From: Bacteroidales bacterium
GTDB lineage: Bacteria; Bacteroidota; Bacteroidia; Bacteroidales; M50B96
NCBI GenBank assembly: GCA_021740905.1
Contig: JAIOYV010000013.1
Location: 1 to 64,000, forward strand
Direction of reading: 5' to 3'
Length of the DNA stretch: 64,000 bases
Part shown: positions 54,437 to 63,797 of the stretch, piece by piece
Layout: every line of letters starts with the position of its first letter
Numbering within the stretch: position 1 is the stretch's first letter
The notes under the pieces: generated by a model
What the model was told of the DNA's origin: nothing
Seen by the model: only the letters and a program-made list of their open reading frames with translations
Databases searched by the model: none
Position numbers and translations under genes: made by a program

Positions 54437-54859
54437 ATGAAAAGAAAAGCAGCAGTGTTAATTGGCCTAAGTATCTTGTTAAGTATGACGGGCTTGGCGT
54501 TGATGGCTCAACAAAGCAAATCGAATGTGACTGTGTTTGTCGAATCGCAGAAAGATTTTCTGGAAGATTATGCGGGAGAAACCATTTTCCATTTTCATAT
54601 CCTTTTCGACGATCGCTTCACCAATGCCAAAGAAATTAGGGAAACGACAGAAACAATCCCTGATGTGATAAAACTCGGCATCAAGAATTCTCCCGACATG
54701 AAAACCGGAAGATATTTATGCTACCTCAAAACATCCTCACAGAAACCGCAAGATACCTTTGACCTTTTTCTGAATAAATTCAATATCAGCTCTATTTCGC
54801 TGGAAGGCAAAGAGGTATCTGTAAAAGAATTCAACTCAAAAATAAATAACTTAAAATAA
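54437..54859 (+). CDS. Small secreted protein of unknown function, upstream partner of a T9SS type B protein
   Basis: 140 residues with a signal peptide (about 1-24, ending LALMAQQ). The mature part has VTVFVESQKDFLEDYAGETI and FNISSISLEGKEVSVKEFNSK, with no family recognised. It ends 6 bases before the next start on the same strand, so it is very probably co-transcribed with the 1942-residue gene and could assist its export or folding, or bind to it. Nothing shows a catalytic function. Confidence 0.72.
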   Translation: MKRKAAVLIGLSILLSMTGLALMAQQSKSNVTVFVESQKDFLEDYAGETIFHFHILFDDRFTNAKEIRETTETIPDVIKLGIKNSPDMKTGRYLCYLKTSSQKPQDTFDLFLNKFNISSISLEGKEVSVKEFNSKINNLK

Positions 54860-54865
54860 ACAGTC

Positions 54866-57800
54866 ATGAAAAGCTATTTTAAAAGTTTGCTCGTATTGGT
54901 GTTTGCAGCAGTATTGCTGGCAGGCACTATGGAAGATGCCTTCGCACAGACACCCAGCCAAATATCAGCCCCGGCCGGAACTTCGCGTATTCCTTCCGAT
55001 TATGTGGATACATCTATCCCCGATGATCCAGTCTTCATTTTTTGTTCGCCAGATGCCAACGGCGATTCCGTGTTAGGGACCCTCTCGGTAAGTGGTGGTG
55101 CTCCTTTATGTAACTTTGTATGGGGATTGTACGATCCTGATCCTTTAAACATTGCTACCTATCAGACATTTGTCCCTTTCCTTACTGAGAATAACCAACC
55201 CTCTTCGTTGGTTTCCGGTCTTCAATCTGGTTTTTATCAGGTCATCGTTACCACAAACGTAGGTGCAACCAACGAGGCCAAGCATTGCCGTCGCGCCCAT
55301 GTATTTGTGAACGAAACCATTATTGACTTCGATCCCATTGCAGCCGGCTGTCAGCCCTTTTCGCTAACAGGTGGGATTATTGATGCCGTGAATGATTTTA
55401 CCATTTACGACCCGCCCCCAACTCCATTTGAGGTGGACTCGAACACCACTATCAAAGTTTGTTTCTGGGCCGACCATACTTTTGTGTCCGACCTTGGATT
55501 TTACCTGATTGGGCCTGCCGGAAACCGTGTCGACCTATTGCCGCCTGTTTCGGCATGGGACCAGGGAGCACAGGTAACCACTTTGGATATTAGTGTTGTT
55601 ACCGATTGCGACCCCCTCGACTATTACACCAATTGTAACTCGGGCAACCACCTTCAGAATTTCTGTTTCACTTCGGCTCAGCCTGCAGGCGACCCTAATT
55701 TTACACCCTGTGTTTGCGATATGTCAGCTCCATTGACTGGGACTTTTGCTTCCTGTGGACCCTGGGATGGTATATATGGCAACATGGCCTCGCAAGGGGG
55801 TTGGAAAGTACAGATATACGACTGTACCCCTGCCGATGTGGGCTACCTTCAAAAAGTAACCATTTCATTTACCGGACAAAGCGAATGTGGACAGACTACT
55901 TATGAATACGATTCAGGCCCTATCAATGTGTCCATAACCGACAATGCTTGTACACCGGCTACTGCTGCAACATACACTGTTCCGTTAAAAACCACTTCGT
56001 CGCATACTATTACCAACGAAGTTACTGCCCAATGGTCTAGTTATCCGGTAGCCTGGAACACTGCTGCTTGGGGGTCACAAGATTTTGCCCTTAACCCAAC
56101 CCCAAGTATTAACCCCGAACCCCTTACAAGTACCACTTTCTGCCTTACCGTTTTCGATCATTTGTACGATACATTAGGAAACGAAATCACACAGACCAAC
56201 TTTCCTTTATACAATCAGTGCCAGCCGCAGGTTTGCCAATATTACGAAACCCTTCCTACCGATGCAACTATAACCTGGTATCCCCAGTATATTTGTAAAA
56301 ACTCACCACCGGTACAGCTAATTCCCCTATTCTATAGTGGGTCGTGGACTGCCAATGGTGGACAACCCTGGCCTAATGGGCCGGTCACTTCGAACGGTTG
56401 GTTCTATCCCAACCAGGCTTTGCTCGGCGACAATACGATCAATTATGCCTTTAGCGGTGTTTGTGCCGATGACGAGACTGTGATCATTAATGTGGTAGAT
56501 GCGCCAGTTGTTTCCAATGTCCAGAAAATATGCAACGGCACCAATACCCAGTTCCAGGTTACATTTACTGTGGTAGGTGGAAACCCGGGTTCGTATGAAT
56601 TCCTTAATAGCTCCGATAGTACTGTTTTCCCCGGTAACTATCTTGGCACAACCTTCACCAGTGGATGGATCAACAGCCCCAGCAATTATAGCATCATAGT
56701 TACCGACAACTGGGATTGCGACCCCTCTATTGTTGCAGGATACCATAATTGTACCTGTACTTCTCATGCCGGGGATATGCCAACGGCACTTGTTGCCCTT
56801 TGCGAAACCGACCAAACCAATGTGCAGGTATTACCAGGCCCCGGAGGGAACCCTTCGTACACCCTTGATGCAAACGACGGGTGGGAATATTTCCTACATA
56901 CTGGTCAGTTTGGTGTTTTGGGCACGGTGCTGGGCCATAATACAACGGGTATTTTCCAGTTTATTCCCGGGCAAATGAATTACAACCAGGTGTACTACAT
57001 ATCGCATGTGGTTGGAAACAACACATCGGGCGACCCTGCCAATCCATTAGTGAGTACAACGGATGGATGTTTATCTGTTTCGCAGGGAACCCCTGTAAAG
57101 TGGTACAAACTTCCGACTGCCTACGCAGGACTTAATGATTATACTTGTGGAAAAACCATTCAATTAGATGCCGATACCGCCAATGTTGGTGTAGGTACGT
57201 GGAGCTGCTTAACTGCATCAGGTGTAATTTATGCGCCCAACTTCAACGAACCCAAAACTTCGGTAGTCGTTCCTTATTTTGACACCAATCAGTTTGGATG
57301 CCTGTTGAATACCAATTTCACGTTCCGTTGGACTATAAACAATGGCCCCTGCCAGCACTTCGACGATGTTACCGTAACCATGAAACCTGTACCTAACGCA
57401 TTTGCAGGGAACGATTTCTCGATATGCGGTATGGTAGCCAACTTACAAGCCGAATGGAGCAGTTTGTGTGGGCCAACAGGTCAAAGCGAAGGCGAATGGT
57501 TGGGTTCGGGCAACATTACCGACCCTTTGGCCCTAATTACTGAAGTCAATGTTTTCAACCCGGGTTCGTACACCTACGTATGGCGCGAATACAACGGCGA
57601 ATGTGAAGATGAAGATCAGGTAACCATAACCTTTATTAAACAACCTCTTGTTGATGCCAACCACGATGACTCGATTTGTGGTAATGTTTATGCCCTTCAG
57701 GCAAATTCGACTATGGGCGTTGGATGGTGGGATGGCCCGTTAAACACTAGTTATGCTAGCTCAACTTCTCCACACACCAATGCGACCATAGCTTTCAACG

Positions 57801-60694
57801 GTCTGAGCGAAGTTACGGCAACTTTTACATGGACAGAACAAAATGCGTTCTGTACCGCTTCCGACGATGTGACCATTGTTTACTCCACCGTGCCCAATGC
57901 AGCAGCCGGAAACGATGTCCAGGTCTGTGGTACTTCCTTTACTTTCGATGCCGATATAATTGGCTATGAATACGCCCTCGGTACATGGAAAACCGACTTC
58001 ATTACGGCCACTTTCGACGACAAGCACGATCCGGCCGCCACGGTTACTTTACCCAATACGGGTTCGTTCCCGGGGTCGACACCATCAGGGACGTTTGGTG
58101 ATACCTCGTGGATTGCACTGCCGTTTACCTGGATTATGGACAATAACCGGTGTACCGACGAGGATGTTGTGCTGATTTCCTTCTTCCAAACTCCTACAGC
58201 AAATGCAGGCCACGACACTTCGGTATGCGGGAAAAAGTATTTTATGACGGCCAAATACAGTATTGGTAATTCAAAAGGGAAATGGTCGATGGTTTCCGGG
58301 CCAAGTTCAGTGCCACCAACATGGCAAGACGATACAAAACCCACATCCTGGGTACAAGTGCCTCAGCATGGGCAGTATGTATTCAAATGGAAAGAAGACA
58401 ACCAGCTAAAACAAACCTGTACTTCGTCTGATGAGGTTACTGTTTTCTTTATCGAAATACCCAATGTGGATGCCGGGCCCGACAGGTATATCTGTGGCAC
58501 CGATTTCGAACTTGAAGCTATAGCCAGTACCGGAAACGGGCAGTGGCTACCTACATCGGCTCAAATAACCGATATTCTCGATCCAAATTCACCTACCCAT
58601 TACGGGCTTACGGGCACCAACGAGGTAGTAACCTATGTTTGGCAGGAATACAACGAATACAATGGCATCCAATGTGTTGATTATGATTCAGTAGAAATTG
58701 TTTACATGATTGTGCCCGATGCCGAGGTGTCATTTACAGCGGGTGTTAGTACCGACCACGTTTGCGGTAAAACCGAAATGCCTTTTGATAATATTATTCA
58801 AGCTGTTGCACCAGGCATTACAGGCCCTAATGTGACCGCTTATTGGTCGGCCAACGATTCCGAATTTTATCCTAATTCTCTTGCAAAAGACCCCGATAGT
58901 GTAAGGGTTGGTAATTATGGGGTACACACGTTTTACTGGAATGTAGAGAATCATCATGGCGATTCAGTGTGTCTCGACTACGATTCGCTTATAGTCGATT
59001 TTATTAAACAACCAGTAGCAAACCCGGGCCCCTTATTCGACACAGCTTGTATCGACTCGGTGTACAGCCCCTATTATCACTTACAGGGATCGTGGTCGGT
59101 AAACCTAATGCCATTCACACCACCGGGTGTTGCACCTGATAGCCTGGCCGGAAAATGGATTACCACTGCCCCTACCGGGGTCACTTTCTTGCATATCAAT
59201 GCCACTGATACTTTCCCGAACGATACTTTGCCCAAAAACTGGGTGCATGTTACACCCATCGACTATATTAACCCGGATGTGTACGAATTTATATGGCAGG
59301 AAGAACATTACGGTGCCCCGATAAATGGAGAACCCCGTAACTTGTGTACTGATATTGCCTCGACTACTGTAATGTTTGCACCACGTCCAAGTGGAAAAAT
59401 TGAAACTGATTTCCCTCAGCATCCTCCTTTTTGTATTGGTTATCCGGCAAAGATAAAAGCAAAAGAAAATACCGGGGTCGTAAATTGGGATTGGTCTGAT
59501 ATTGACGGTGGGATCATAGTAAGTTCAGAAACCGGCACACCCCAGGACCCGGGGAAAGGCCCCATATATGTGAAATGGTCCAATGCTGAAAAATTGGAAG
59601 AACACGCAGTACGGCTTATTACCACAAACAAATGGGCGTGTAAATCGATGGCTGATGCTGTTATAATAGCCGAACCCGACACAGTAGCAGTAGAAATATC
59701 GGATGATTCGGAACCCGCCAAATGCGGGGATGCAAGTGGATCTATTCTATTATTGGCACCCACTTCGCAGAGCAACACCTATAATTGGATCGATAGTCTT
59801 TCTGTTACCTACACCGACCACAGTGCAGATATGCAGGAAAATCTTATGACCGGTGATTATTTCTTTAGTGCAAACTCCTTGTCGACTGTGACTCCGAACC
59901 CTGAGAATACACGTTGTACCGACACATTTATGATACTTGTACATGACACTGGATATATGGCAGCCTTGTTTTATATTCCGGCAGATACCTTTGGTTTCGC
60001 ACCGTTTACTTGTGATTTTAGCAACTTGTCATATACAACTGACAGTACCTATAAAAATAATAAACCAAATTATCTTCACATTAATAATGTTTTTGATTAT
60101 TATAATCAGCTTGGGATGGCTCCATTTGATGAAAATGCTGAATATGAGTGGAGATTTTATCATGTTCGTTTCGATTCGTTACCCGATTTTGAAACCCAGG
60201 CAGAAATCTTCCCTTGGGAAGACCCAATCGAAATAGATGGGGAGACTGTGTTTTCGGATGCGAACCCATCTATCACGTTCAAAGAGGCAGGCTATTATAA
60301 AGTCCAATTGGTTACAAGAAGTGAATTTGGATGCCTCGACACCATTGTGATAGGGTATCCATTTACCGATGCCAAATCGGATATCGTACCCGGTGTAAAT
60401 GTATTCACACCCAATGGCGATGGACAAAACGATCTCCTTGAGTTCGAAACTGCGACTCTCCGCAGTATGCACGGACAAATCTTCAGTCGCTGGGGCAAGC
60501 TCGTTTATGAGTGGACCTGGAATACTGAAACGGGTGAACCAGACCCAGGTTGGTGGGACGGCAAACTCAGCAATGGGCAAGATGCCACGCCTGGTGTTTA
60601 CTTCTATGTAATTGAAGGGGTGGGCCTCGACGATACCGAATTCTCAGGTAAAGAATACGCCAAAGCTTTCCACCTGATACGCGAAAAACAATAG
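54866..60694 (+). CDS. Giant T9SS type B surface protein with P-domain and PKD-like repeats
   Basis: 1942 residues. A signal peptide (about 1-28) precedes a P-domain-like region (about 150-345: TIKVCFWADHTFVSDLGFYLIGPAG, GGWKVQIYDC, LQKVTISFTG), as in proprotein convertases. From about residue 750 to 1385, at least eight repeats of the form xAGxDxxxCGxxxxLxA follow (starts near 752, 844, 929, 1010, 1112, 1201, 1286, 1385), of the same Ig/PKD-like family as the FISUMP proteins at the left edge. The last ~100 residues are a T9SS type B (gliding-motility-associated) sorting domain (VNVFTPNGDGQND...GVYFYVIEG). It should be surface-exposed, probably adhesive. A strong terminator follows. Confidence 0.9.
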   Translation: MKSYFKSLLVLVFAAVLLAGTMEDAFAQTPSQISAPAGTSRIPSDYVDTSIPDDPVFIFCSPDANGDSVLGTLSVSGGAPLCNFVWGLYDPDPLNIATYQTFVPFLTENNQPSSLVSGLQSGFYQVIVTTNVGATNEAKHCRRAHVFVNETIIDFDPIAAGCQPFSLTGGIIDAVNDFTIYDPPPTPFEVDSNTTIKVCFWADHTFVSDLGFYLIGPAGNRVDLLPPVSAWDQGAQVTTLDISVVTDCDPLDYYTNCNSGNHLQNFCFTSAQPAGDPNFTPCVCDMSAPLTGTFASCGPWDGIYGNMASQGGWKVQIYDCTPADVGYLQKVTISFTGQSECGQTTYEYDSGPINVSITDNACTPATAATYTVPLKTTSSHTITNEVTAQWSSYPVAWNTAAWGSQDFALNPTPSINPEPLTSTTFCLTVFDHLYDTLGNEITQTNFPLYNQCQPQVCQYYETLPTDATITWYPQYICKNSPPVQLIPLFYSGSWTANGGQPWPNGPVTSNGWFYPNQALLGDNTINYAFSGVCADDETVIINVVDAPVVSNVQKICNGTNTQFQVTFTVVGGNPGSYEFLNSSDSTVFPGNYLGTTFTSGWINSPSNYSIIVTDNWDCDPSIVAGYHNCTCTSHAGDMPTALVALCETDQTNVQVLPGPGGNPSYTLDANDGWEYFLHTGQFGVLGTVLGHNTTGIFQFIPGQMNYNQVYYISHVVGNNTSGDPANPLVSTTDGCLSVSQGTPVKWYKLPTAYAGLNDYTCGKTIQLDADTANVGVGTWSCLTASGVIYAPNFNEPKTSVVVPYFDTNQFGCLLNTNFTFRWTINNGPCQHFDDVTVTMKPVPNAFAGNDFSICGMVANLQAEWSSLCGPTGQSEGEWLGSGNITDPLALITEVNVFNPGSYTYVWREYNGECEDEDQVTITFIKQPLVDANHDDSICGNVYALQANSTMGVGWWDGPLNTSYASSTSPHTNATIAFNGLSEVTATFTWTEQNAFCTASDDVTIVYSTVPNAAAGNDVQVCGTSFTFDADIIGYEYALGTWKTDFITATFDDKHDPAATVTLPNTGSFPGSTPSGTFGDTSWIALPFTWIMDNNRCTDEDVVLISFFQTPTANAGHDTSVCGKKYFMTAKYSIGNSKGKWSMVSGPSSVPPTWQDDTKPTSWVQVPQHGQYVFKWKEDNQLKQTCTSSDEVTVFFIEIPNVDAGPDRYICGTDFELEAIASTGNGQWLPTSAQITDILDPNSPTHYGLTGTNEVVTYVWQEYNEYNGIQCVDYDSVEIVYMIVPDAEVSFTAGVSTDHVCGKTEMPFDNIIQAVAPGITGPNVTAYWSANDSEFYPNSLAKDPDSVRVGNYGVHTFYWNVENHHGDSVCLDYDSLIVDFIKQPVANPGPLFDTACIDSVYSPYYHLQGSWSVNLMPFTPPGVAPDSLAGKWITTAPTGVTFLHINATDTFPNDTLPKNWVHVTPIDYINPDVYEFIWQEEHYGAPINGEPRNLCTDIASTTVMFAPRPSGKIETDFPQHPPFCIGYPAKIKAKENTGVVNWDWSDIDGGIIVSSETGTPQDPGKGPIYVKWSNAEKLEEHAVRLITTNKWACKSMADAVIIAEPDTVAVEISDDSEPAKCGDASGSILLLAPTSQSNTYNWIDSLSVTYTDHSADMQENLMTGDYFFSANSLSTVTPNPENTRCTDTFMILVHDTGYMAALFYIPADTFGFAPFTCDFSNLSYTTDSTYKNNKPNYLHINNVFDYYNQLGMAPFDENAEYEWRFYHVRFDSLPDFETQAEIFPWEDPIEIDGETVFSDANPSITFKEAGYYKVQLVTRSEFGCLDTIVIGYPFTDAKSDIVPGVNVFTPNGDGQNDLLEFETATLRSMHGQIFSRWGKLVYEWTWNTETGEPDPGWWDGKLSNGQDATPGVYFYVIEGVGLDDTEFSGKEYAKAFHLIREKQ

Positions 60695-60716
60695 ATTAAT
60701 AAATAGGTAATAGAGA

Positions 60717-60745
60717 AAGGCCCGCTTTACAGCGGGCCTTTTTTT
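60717..60745 (+). terminator. Strong hairpin terminator
   Basis: AAGGCCCGCT (60717-60726) pairs exactly with AGCGGGCCTT (60731-60740) around a TTAC loop, followed by a run of seven Ts. It is about 22 bases after the stop codon. Confidence 0.95.
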
Positions 60746-61213
60746 ATTTGCCCCCGTGCAAGTGTCTTTTTTGTGCATTGGTACAATTGTGCGTTTTCGT
60801 AAAATAGGATAAAGCCAAATCTGGTGACTTCCTCGGCTACGGTCTAGCACAAACCCTTTAACTCAAAATTTTAATAATCTCTTTCGGAGTTTTTGATGGA
60901 AGATTATACCAATTGTATATTATAATGCGCTGAAAGCCTTTTTAATATTTACAATGGTAAATGCTGATACATATTTGAAGGGGCTTTAGGAGAGGATCGA
61001 ACTAAAGGCGTATTTCAAATAGTAATCGGTATTACTCATACGGCTGCATCGAGGGCCAGGGTATATTCGAGAATACCCTGTACTTCGTGTTTTTCATGGT
61101 TTGAATTAGTTTATAATATTTCAAATAATGTACTTCTTGCTACTCAGTTTAACAAAGGTAAGGTTTATTCCAATACGCTGGCGTGTATTTTCAATCCCTG
61201 TTCCCCACCAATC
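60746..61213. other. Intergenic region with repeats between convergent genes
   Basis: 468 bases, no gene. It contains dispersed repeat copy B (60905-60990), an AGTAAT/ATTACT hairpin (61021-61036) and a CAGGGTAT/ATACCCTG hairpin (61057-61064 with 61073-61080), each perfect. Confidence 0.7.
60905..60990. repeat. Dispersed repeat copy B
   Basis: It aligns with 45294-45400 but lacks the 21-base palindromic unit present there at 45363-45383. The flanks on both sides of the missing unit (ATAC/CATA and TTTGAAGG) match. Confidence 0.85.
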
Positions 61214-62749
61214 TCAATACTTCACAAACTTCTTACTAACAGAAAAATACTCCCCCTTTAGTGAAATAAAATAGATGCCTGCAGGTTGGGCTTGTAAGGA
61301 CAAAATAAATTCATGCTTGCCAATAGCTTGCTCTTCTATATCCATCTGTTGAATCAGGTTTTGTTTTGAGTCTAAAATTTCTATTTGCAAAGAACTTGGA
61401 GCTGTGAGGAAAATCTCTGCGGTTATTTCGCTGGAGGCCGGGTTGGGTTTAAGTTTCAGGCTTTTCATTTTATTGAATGGCTTTGGTGATTGAATGGAAA
61501 CTGTGGGCGAAAACAATTCATCCAAATTAAAAGTGTCTGGTTCGTTCTGATAGCCGGGGATTCCGTTGTGATGCCAAGCCAGCAACAACTCCCTGTCGTC
61601 GGGGCAGAATTGCATAAACTGGATATTGCCCGAACCTGAGTTTGAATACAGGCGCATTTTTTCCCAATTATCAGCCTTGCTTATCCCGGTGCTATCAGTG
61701 AACGAGGAGACTATGCCATTGTACCGCGAACAGTAGTGGAGGTGGTCGTTTCGTTTTATTTCATAGTTGGCCGCATAGAGGTTGTCACCGGGGATGTTGT
61801 CAGGGTAATTATTATATCGAAAAGTATGGGTTGGAGTATTGGGTGTTACCTCTGCCACCAGTGCAATCAGGCTGTCGGTTATGTGGTCGGCTTCGGCAAG
61901 GGCTGTAATAATGTAGCCTTCGGAATAACCATGCGAAGAAGCTGCCAAAGCCGAGCGGACATCGTTCACATTTTGCACACCATCACTATTGTAATCGATT
62001 TTTTCGAGTGCCCGGCGCAGGCTAAACCAGATAGGGTCATAAGGCGGGTTCATCGTACTTGGCTCGTTGAAATCGGAGAGCATGTGTTGAAAAGTTGCCA
62101 TGCCACCATCATTTACCCCCGATAAAACCGACATTTGCCCGGCAAAGCCAATCATGGCCCAGGGCTGTTCATCAGTTTCTGAAGGAATGTGGATCACTAA
62201 CACTTGGTTATTGGTAAGATAGGGGCTGGCAGTCCAGTCGAGGTGCCGTGAGATAAACGCTTTGCCTGCATCCACGCTGCCTGTGGTGGCCTCGCCCCAG
62301 GTCATCAGGCTTGAACAACCATTTTTCAGTGCTTTTGTTCCGAAGTTGTCGTTCAGGCCCATCAAATCGAGGAAAGTGTTGGCTACCAAAATGTCGAGGT
62401 AGTTACCATTTGCAACACTGAAACCCGCTGCCGTCATCCCATCATAAATAGCCTGGGCTTCGGTAATGTACTCCGGCTGTATACTTAAAACCTGACCCTG
62501 TTGGATCAGTAGCTTTGCACCGGAAAGTCCTGCTCCGAATTGGGGCATTAGGTAGCCTTCGTAAATATTCTTGATTTTATTGGCCAACAGAAATCCATAA
62601 GCATAGCCCCGTTCCTGATGAGTGCCCCATAGTTTTACTACAGTCAAATTATTCTGGTCGGAGATTATTTCGCCATTTACTTGTTGTGAGAATACATTTC
62701 CGAAAGGAAGTAGACTAAAGCAAATCCATAATAGCATAGTTTTTTTCAT
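61214..62749 (-). CDS. C45 peptidase-like (acyl-transferase type Ntn) secreted protein with T9SS tail
   Basis: 511 residues. A signal peptide (about 1-21) leads to a domain with LWGTHQERGYAYGFLL and the autoprocessing/nucleophile site LKNGCSSLMTWGEATT (Cys145), then AFISRHLDW (RxxD, 168-171) typical of C45/acyl-CoA:6-aminopenicillanate acyltransferase-like Ntn hydrolases. Substrates of such secreted versions are unknown; amide bonds or acyl-homoserine lactones are possible. The last ~75 residues form a T9SS type A tail (LKPNPASSEITAEIFL...GIYFISLKGEYFSVSKKFVKY). The processing Cys and the RxxD are both present, so the enzyme looks intact. Confidence 0.85.
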   Translation of the reverse strand: MKKTMLLWICFSLLPFGNVFSQQVNGEIISDQNNLTVVKLWGTHQERGYAYGFLLANKIKNIYEGYLMPQFGAGLSGAKLLIQQGQVLSIQPEYITEAQAIYDGMTAAGFSVANGNYLDILVANTFLDLMGLNDNFGTKALKNGCSSLMTWGEATTGSVDAGKAFISRHLDWTASPYLTNNQVLVIHIPSETDEQPWAMIGFAGQMSVLSGVNDGGMATFQHMLSDFNEPSTMNPPYDPIWFSLRRALEKIDYNSDGVQNVNDVRSALAASSHGYSEGYIITALAEADHITDSLIALVAEVTPNTPTHTFRYNNYPDNIPGDNLYAANYEIKRNDHLHYCSRYNGIVSSFTDSTGISKADNWEKMRLYSNSGSGNIQFMQFCPDDRELLLAWHHNGIPGYQNEPDTFNLDELFSPTVSIQSPKPFNKMKSLKLKPNPASSEITAEIFLTAPSSLQIEILDSKQNLIQQMDIEEQAIGKHEFILSLQAQPAGIYFISLKGEYFSVSKKFVKY

Positions 62750-62824
62750 GATCGTGATAATTGGGTTACAGGCTGTAAATTTATATTATATTTTTGATTT
62801 TTTCGTACAACCATTTAATCTACT

Positions 62825-62832
62825 TACTTTTG
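62825..62832 (+). promoter_or_regulatory. Candidate -7 box for the YCII gene
   Basis: TACTTTTG matches TAnnTTTG, 31 bases before ATG 62856. The -33 TTTG is a little too far (62793-62796). Confidence 0.4.
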
Positions 62833-62855
62833 TCTTCACAAAAAAAAGAAAAACT

Positions 62856-63539
62856 ATGAAACGGATATTTTTAGGTCTTTTCACCATACTGCTTTTACAA
62901 TTTCTTACGACCCCCTTATCGGCGCAAAAACAGAGCCATCTGTTTGTTGTTTTTCTCAACACAAACCCCGACAGGGAAACCCTGCCTAGTGAGGAAGTAG
63001 AGAAACTGCAAGCAGCCCACATAGCCAATATCGACAGCTTATACAAAACAGGGGATTTAGTGGCAGCCGGGCCATTCGACGACGGGGGCGGTATTTTTAT
63101 CCTGGTAGCAAAAGACTCCGCAAAGGCCGAAAAGATTTTCAATACAGATCCTGCGATCCAGGCAGGGCGTTTCAAATTGGAATATTTTCCTTTTAAAATA
63201 AGTGCTGGAGGAATATGCAAATATAAAGAACCGGTAAAAATGAAATCCTACGGTTTTGTGCGCTGGTCTCAGATAGAAGGCAAAGAAATTGAACTTGTTC
63301 AGTATGGACGGTTGCTGGACAAACAAGCCGATTTCTTCACCGAATCGCACCTGCGCGACTCCTTGCTGATAGCAGGCAACTTTGGTCTACGGAACGAAGG
63401 CATCATGCTTTTCAACCTATCTTCAAAAGAAGAAATAAAACTTGTGGTGGAAACCAGCCCAATTCACAATTCCGGCCACTTTACATACAAATTCCGAAAA
63501 CTTTGGACTGCGGAAGGCACTTTTTGCAGGAAGGAATAA
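62856..63539 (+). CDS. Secreted double-YCII-domain protein
   Basis: 227 residues from ATG 62856; a longer open frame exists upstream but overlaps the divergent gene, and this Met begins a signal peptide (about 1-23). Two YCII-like folds follow: about 28-115 (SHLFVVFLNTNPDR, AAHIANIDSLYKTGDLVAAGPF with His55, GIFILVAKDSAKAEKIFNTDP) and about 130-218 (KSYGFVRWSQIEGKEIELV, FFTESHLRDSLLIAGNFG with His165). YCII proteins are small proteins with a conserved His and unclear enzymology (dehalogenase-like chemistry is proposed for a few). Two copies plus export is unusual. It is divergent from the C45 gene. Confidence 0.8.
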   Translation: MKRIFLGLFTILLLQFLTTPLSAQKQSHLFVVFLNTNPDRETLPSEEVEKLQAAHIANIDSLYKTGDLVAAGPFDDGGGIFILVAKDSAKAEKIFNTDPAIQAGRFKLEYFPFKISAGGICKYKEPVKMKSYGFVRWSQIEGKEIELVQYGRLLDKQADFFTESHLRDSLLIAGNFGLRNEGIMLFNLSSKEEIKLVVETSPIHNSGHFTYKFRKLWTAEGTFCRKE

Positions 63540-63558
63540 AAACGCTGTGCTGTCATTT

Positions 63559-63737
63559 GGCTTCGCCGTCATTTTCACTTCGTGAATCATTCGCTTCGCG
63601 TCATTTATTGTCAATTGCGCTTCGCACGTAATTGATAGTCAGACAACATAATAACTATCAATGACAATTGAATGACACCTAATGACGCGCAGCGAATGAC
63701 TATTAATGACGCGCGCAGCGCATTTGACGGCGAAGCC
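63559..63737. repeat. Nested palindrome before holB
   Basis: A 179-base nested inverted repeat. The outermost arms GGCTTCGCCGTCA (63559-63571) and TGACGGCGAAGCC (63725-63737) are exact. Arms 63587-63605 and 63681-63699 (AATGACGCGCAGCGAATGA) differ at one site. ATTGATAGT (63631-63639) and ACTATCAAT (63654-63662) are exact and close to the centre. Further AATGACGCG units occur at 63704. It fills most of the gap between the YCII gene and holB. Confidence 0.88.
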
Positions 63738-63797
63738 TAATGACGCAAAGCAAATGGCAAATAATGTTTATTTTTACTTCCTGAAAAAAATCGGGAT

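Noticed and set aside
63559-63737. Possible CRISPR array
   Set aside because: The repeated units are inverted and differ in spacing. There are no equal spacers and no cas gene.
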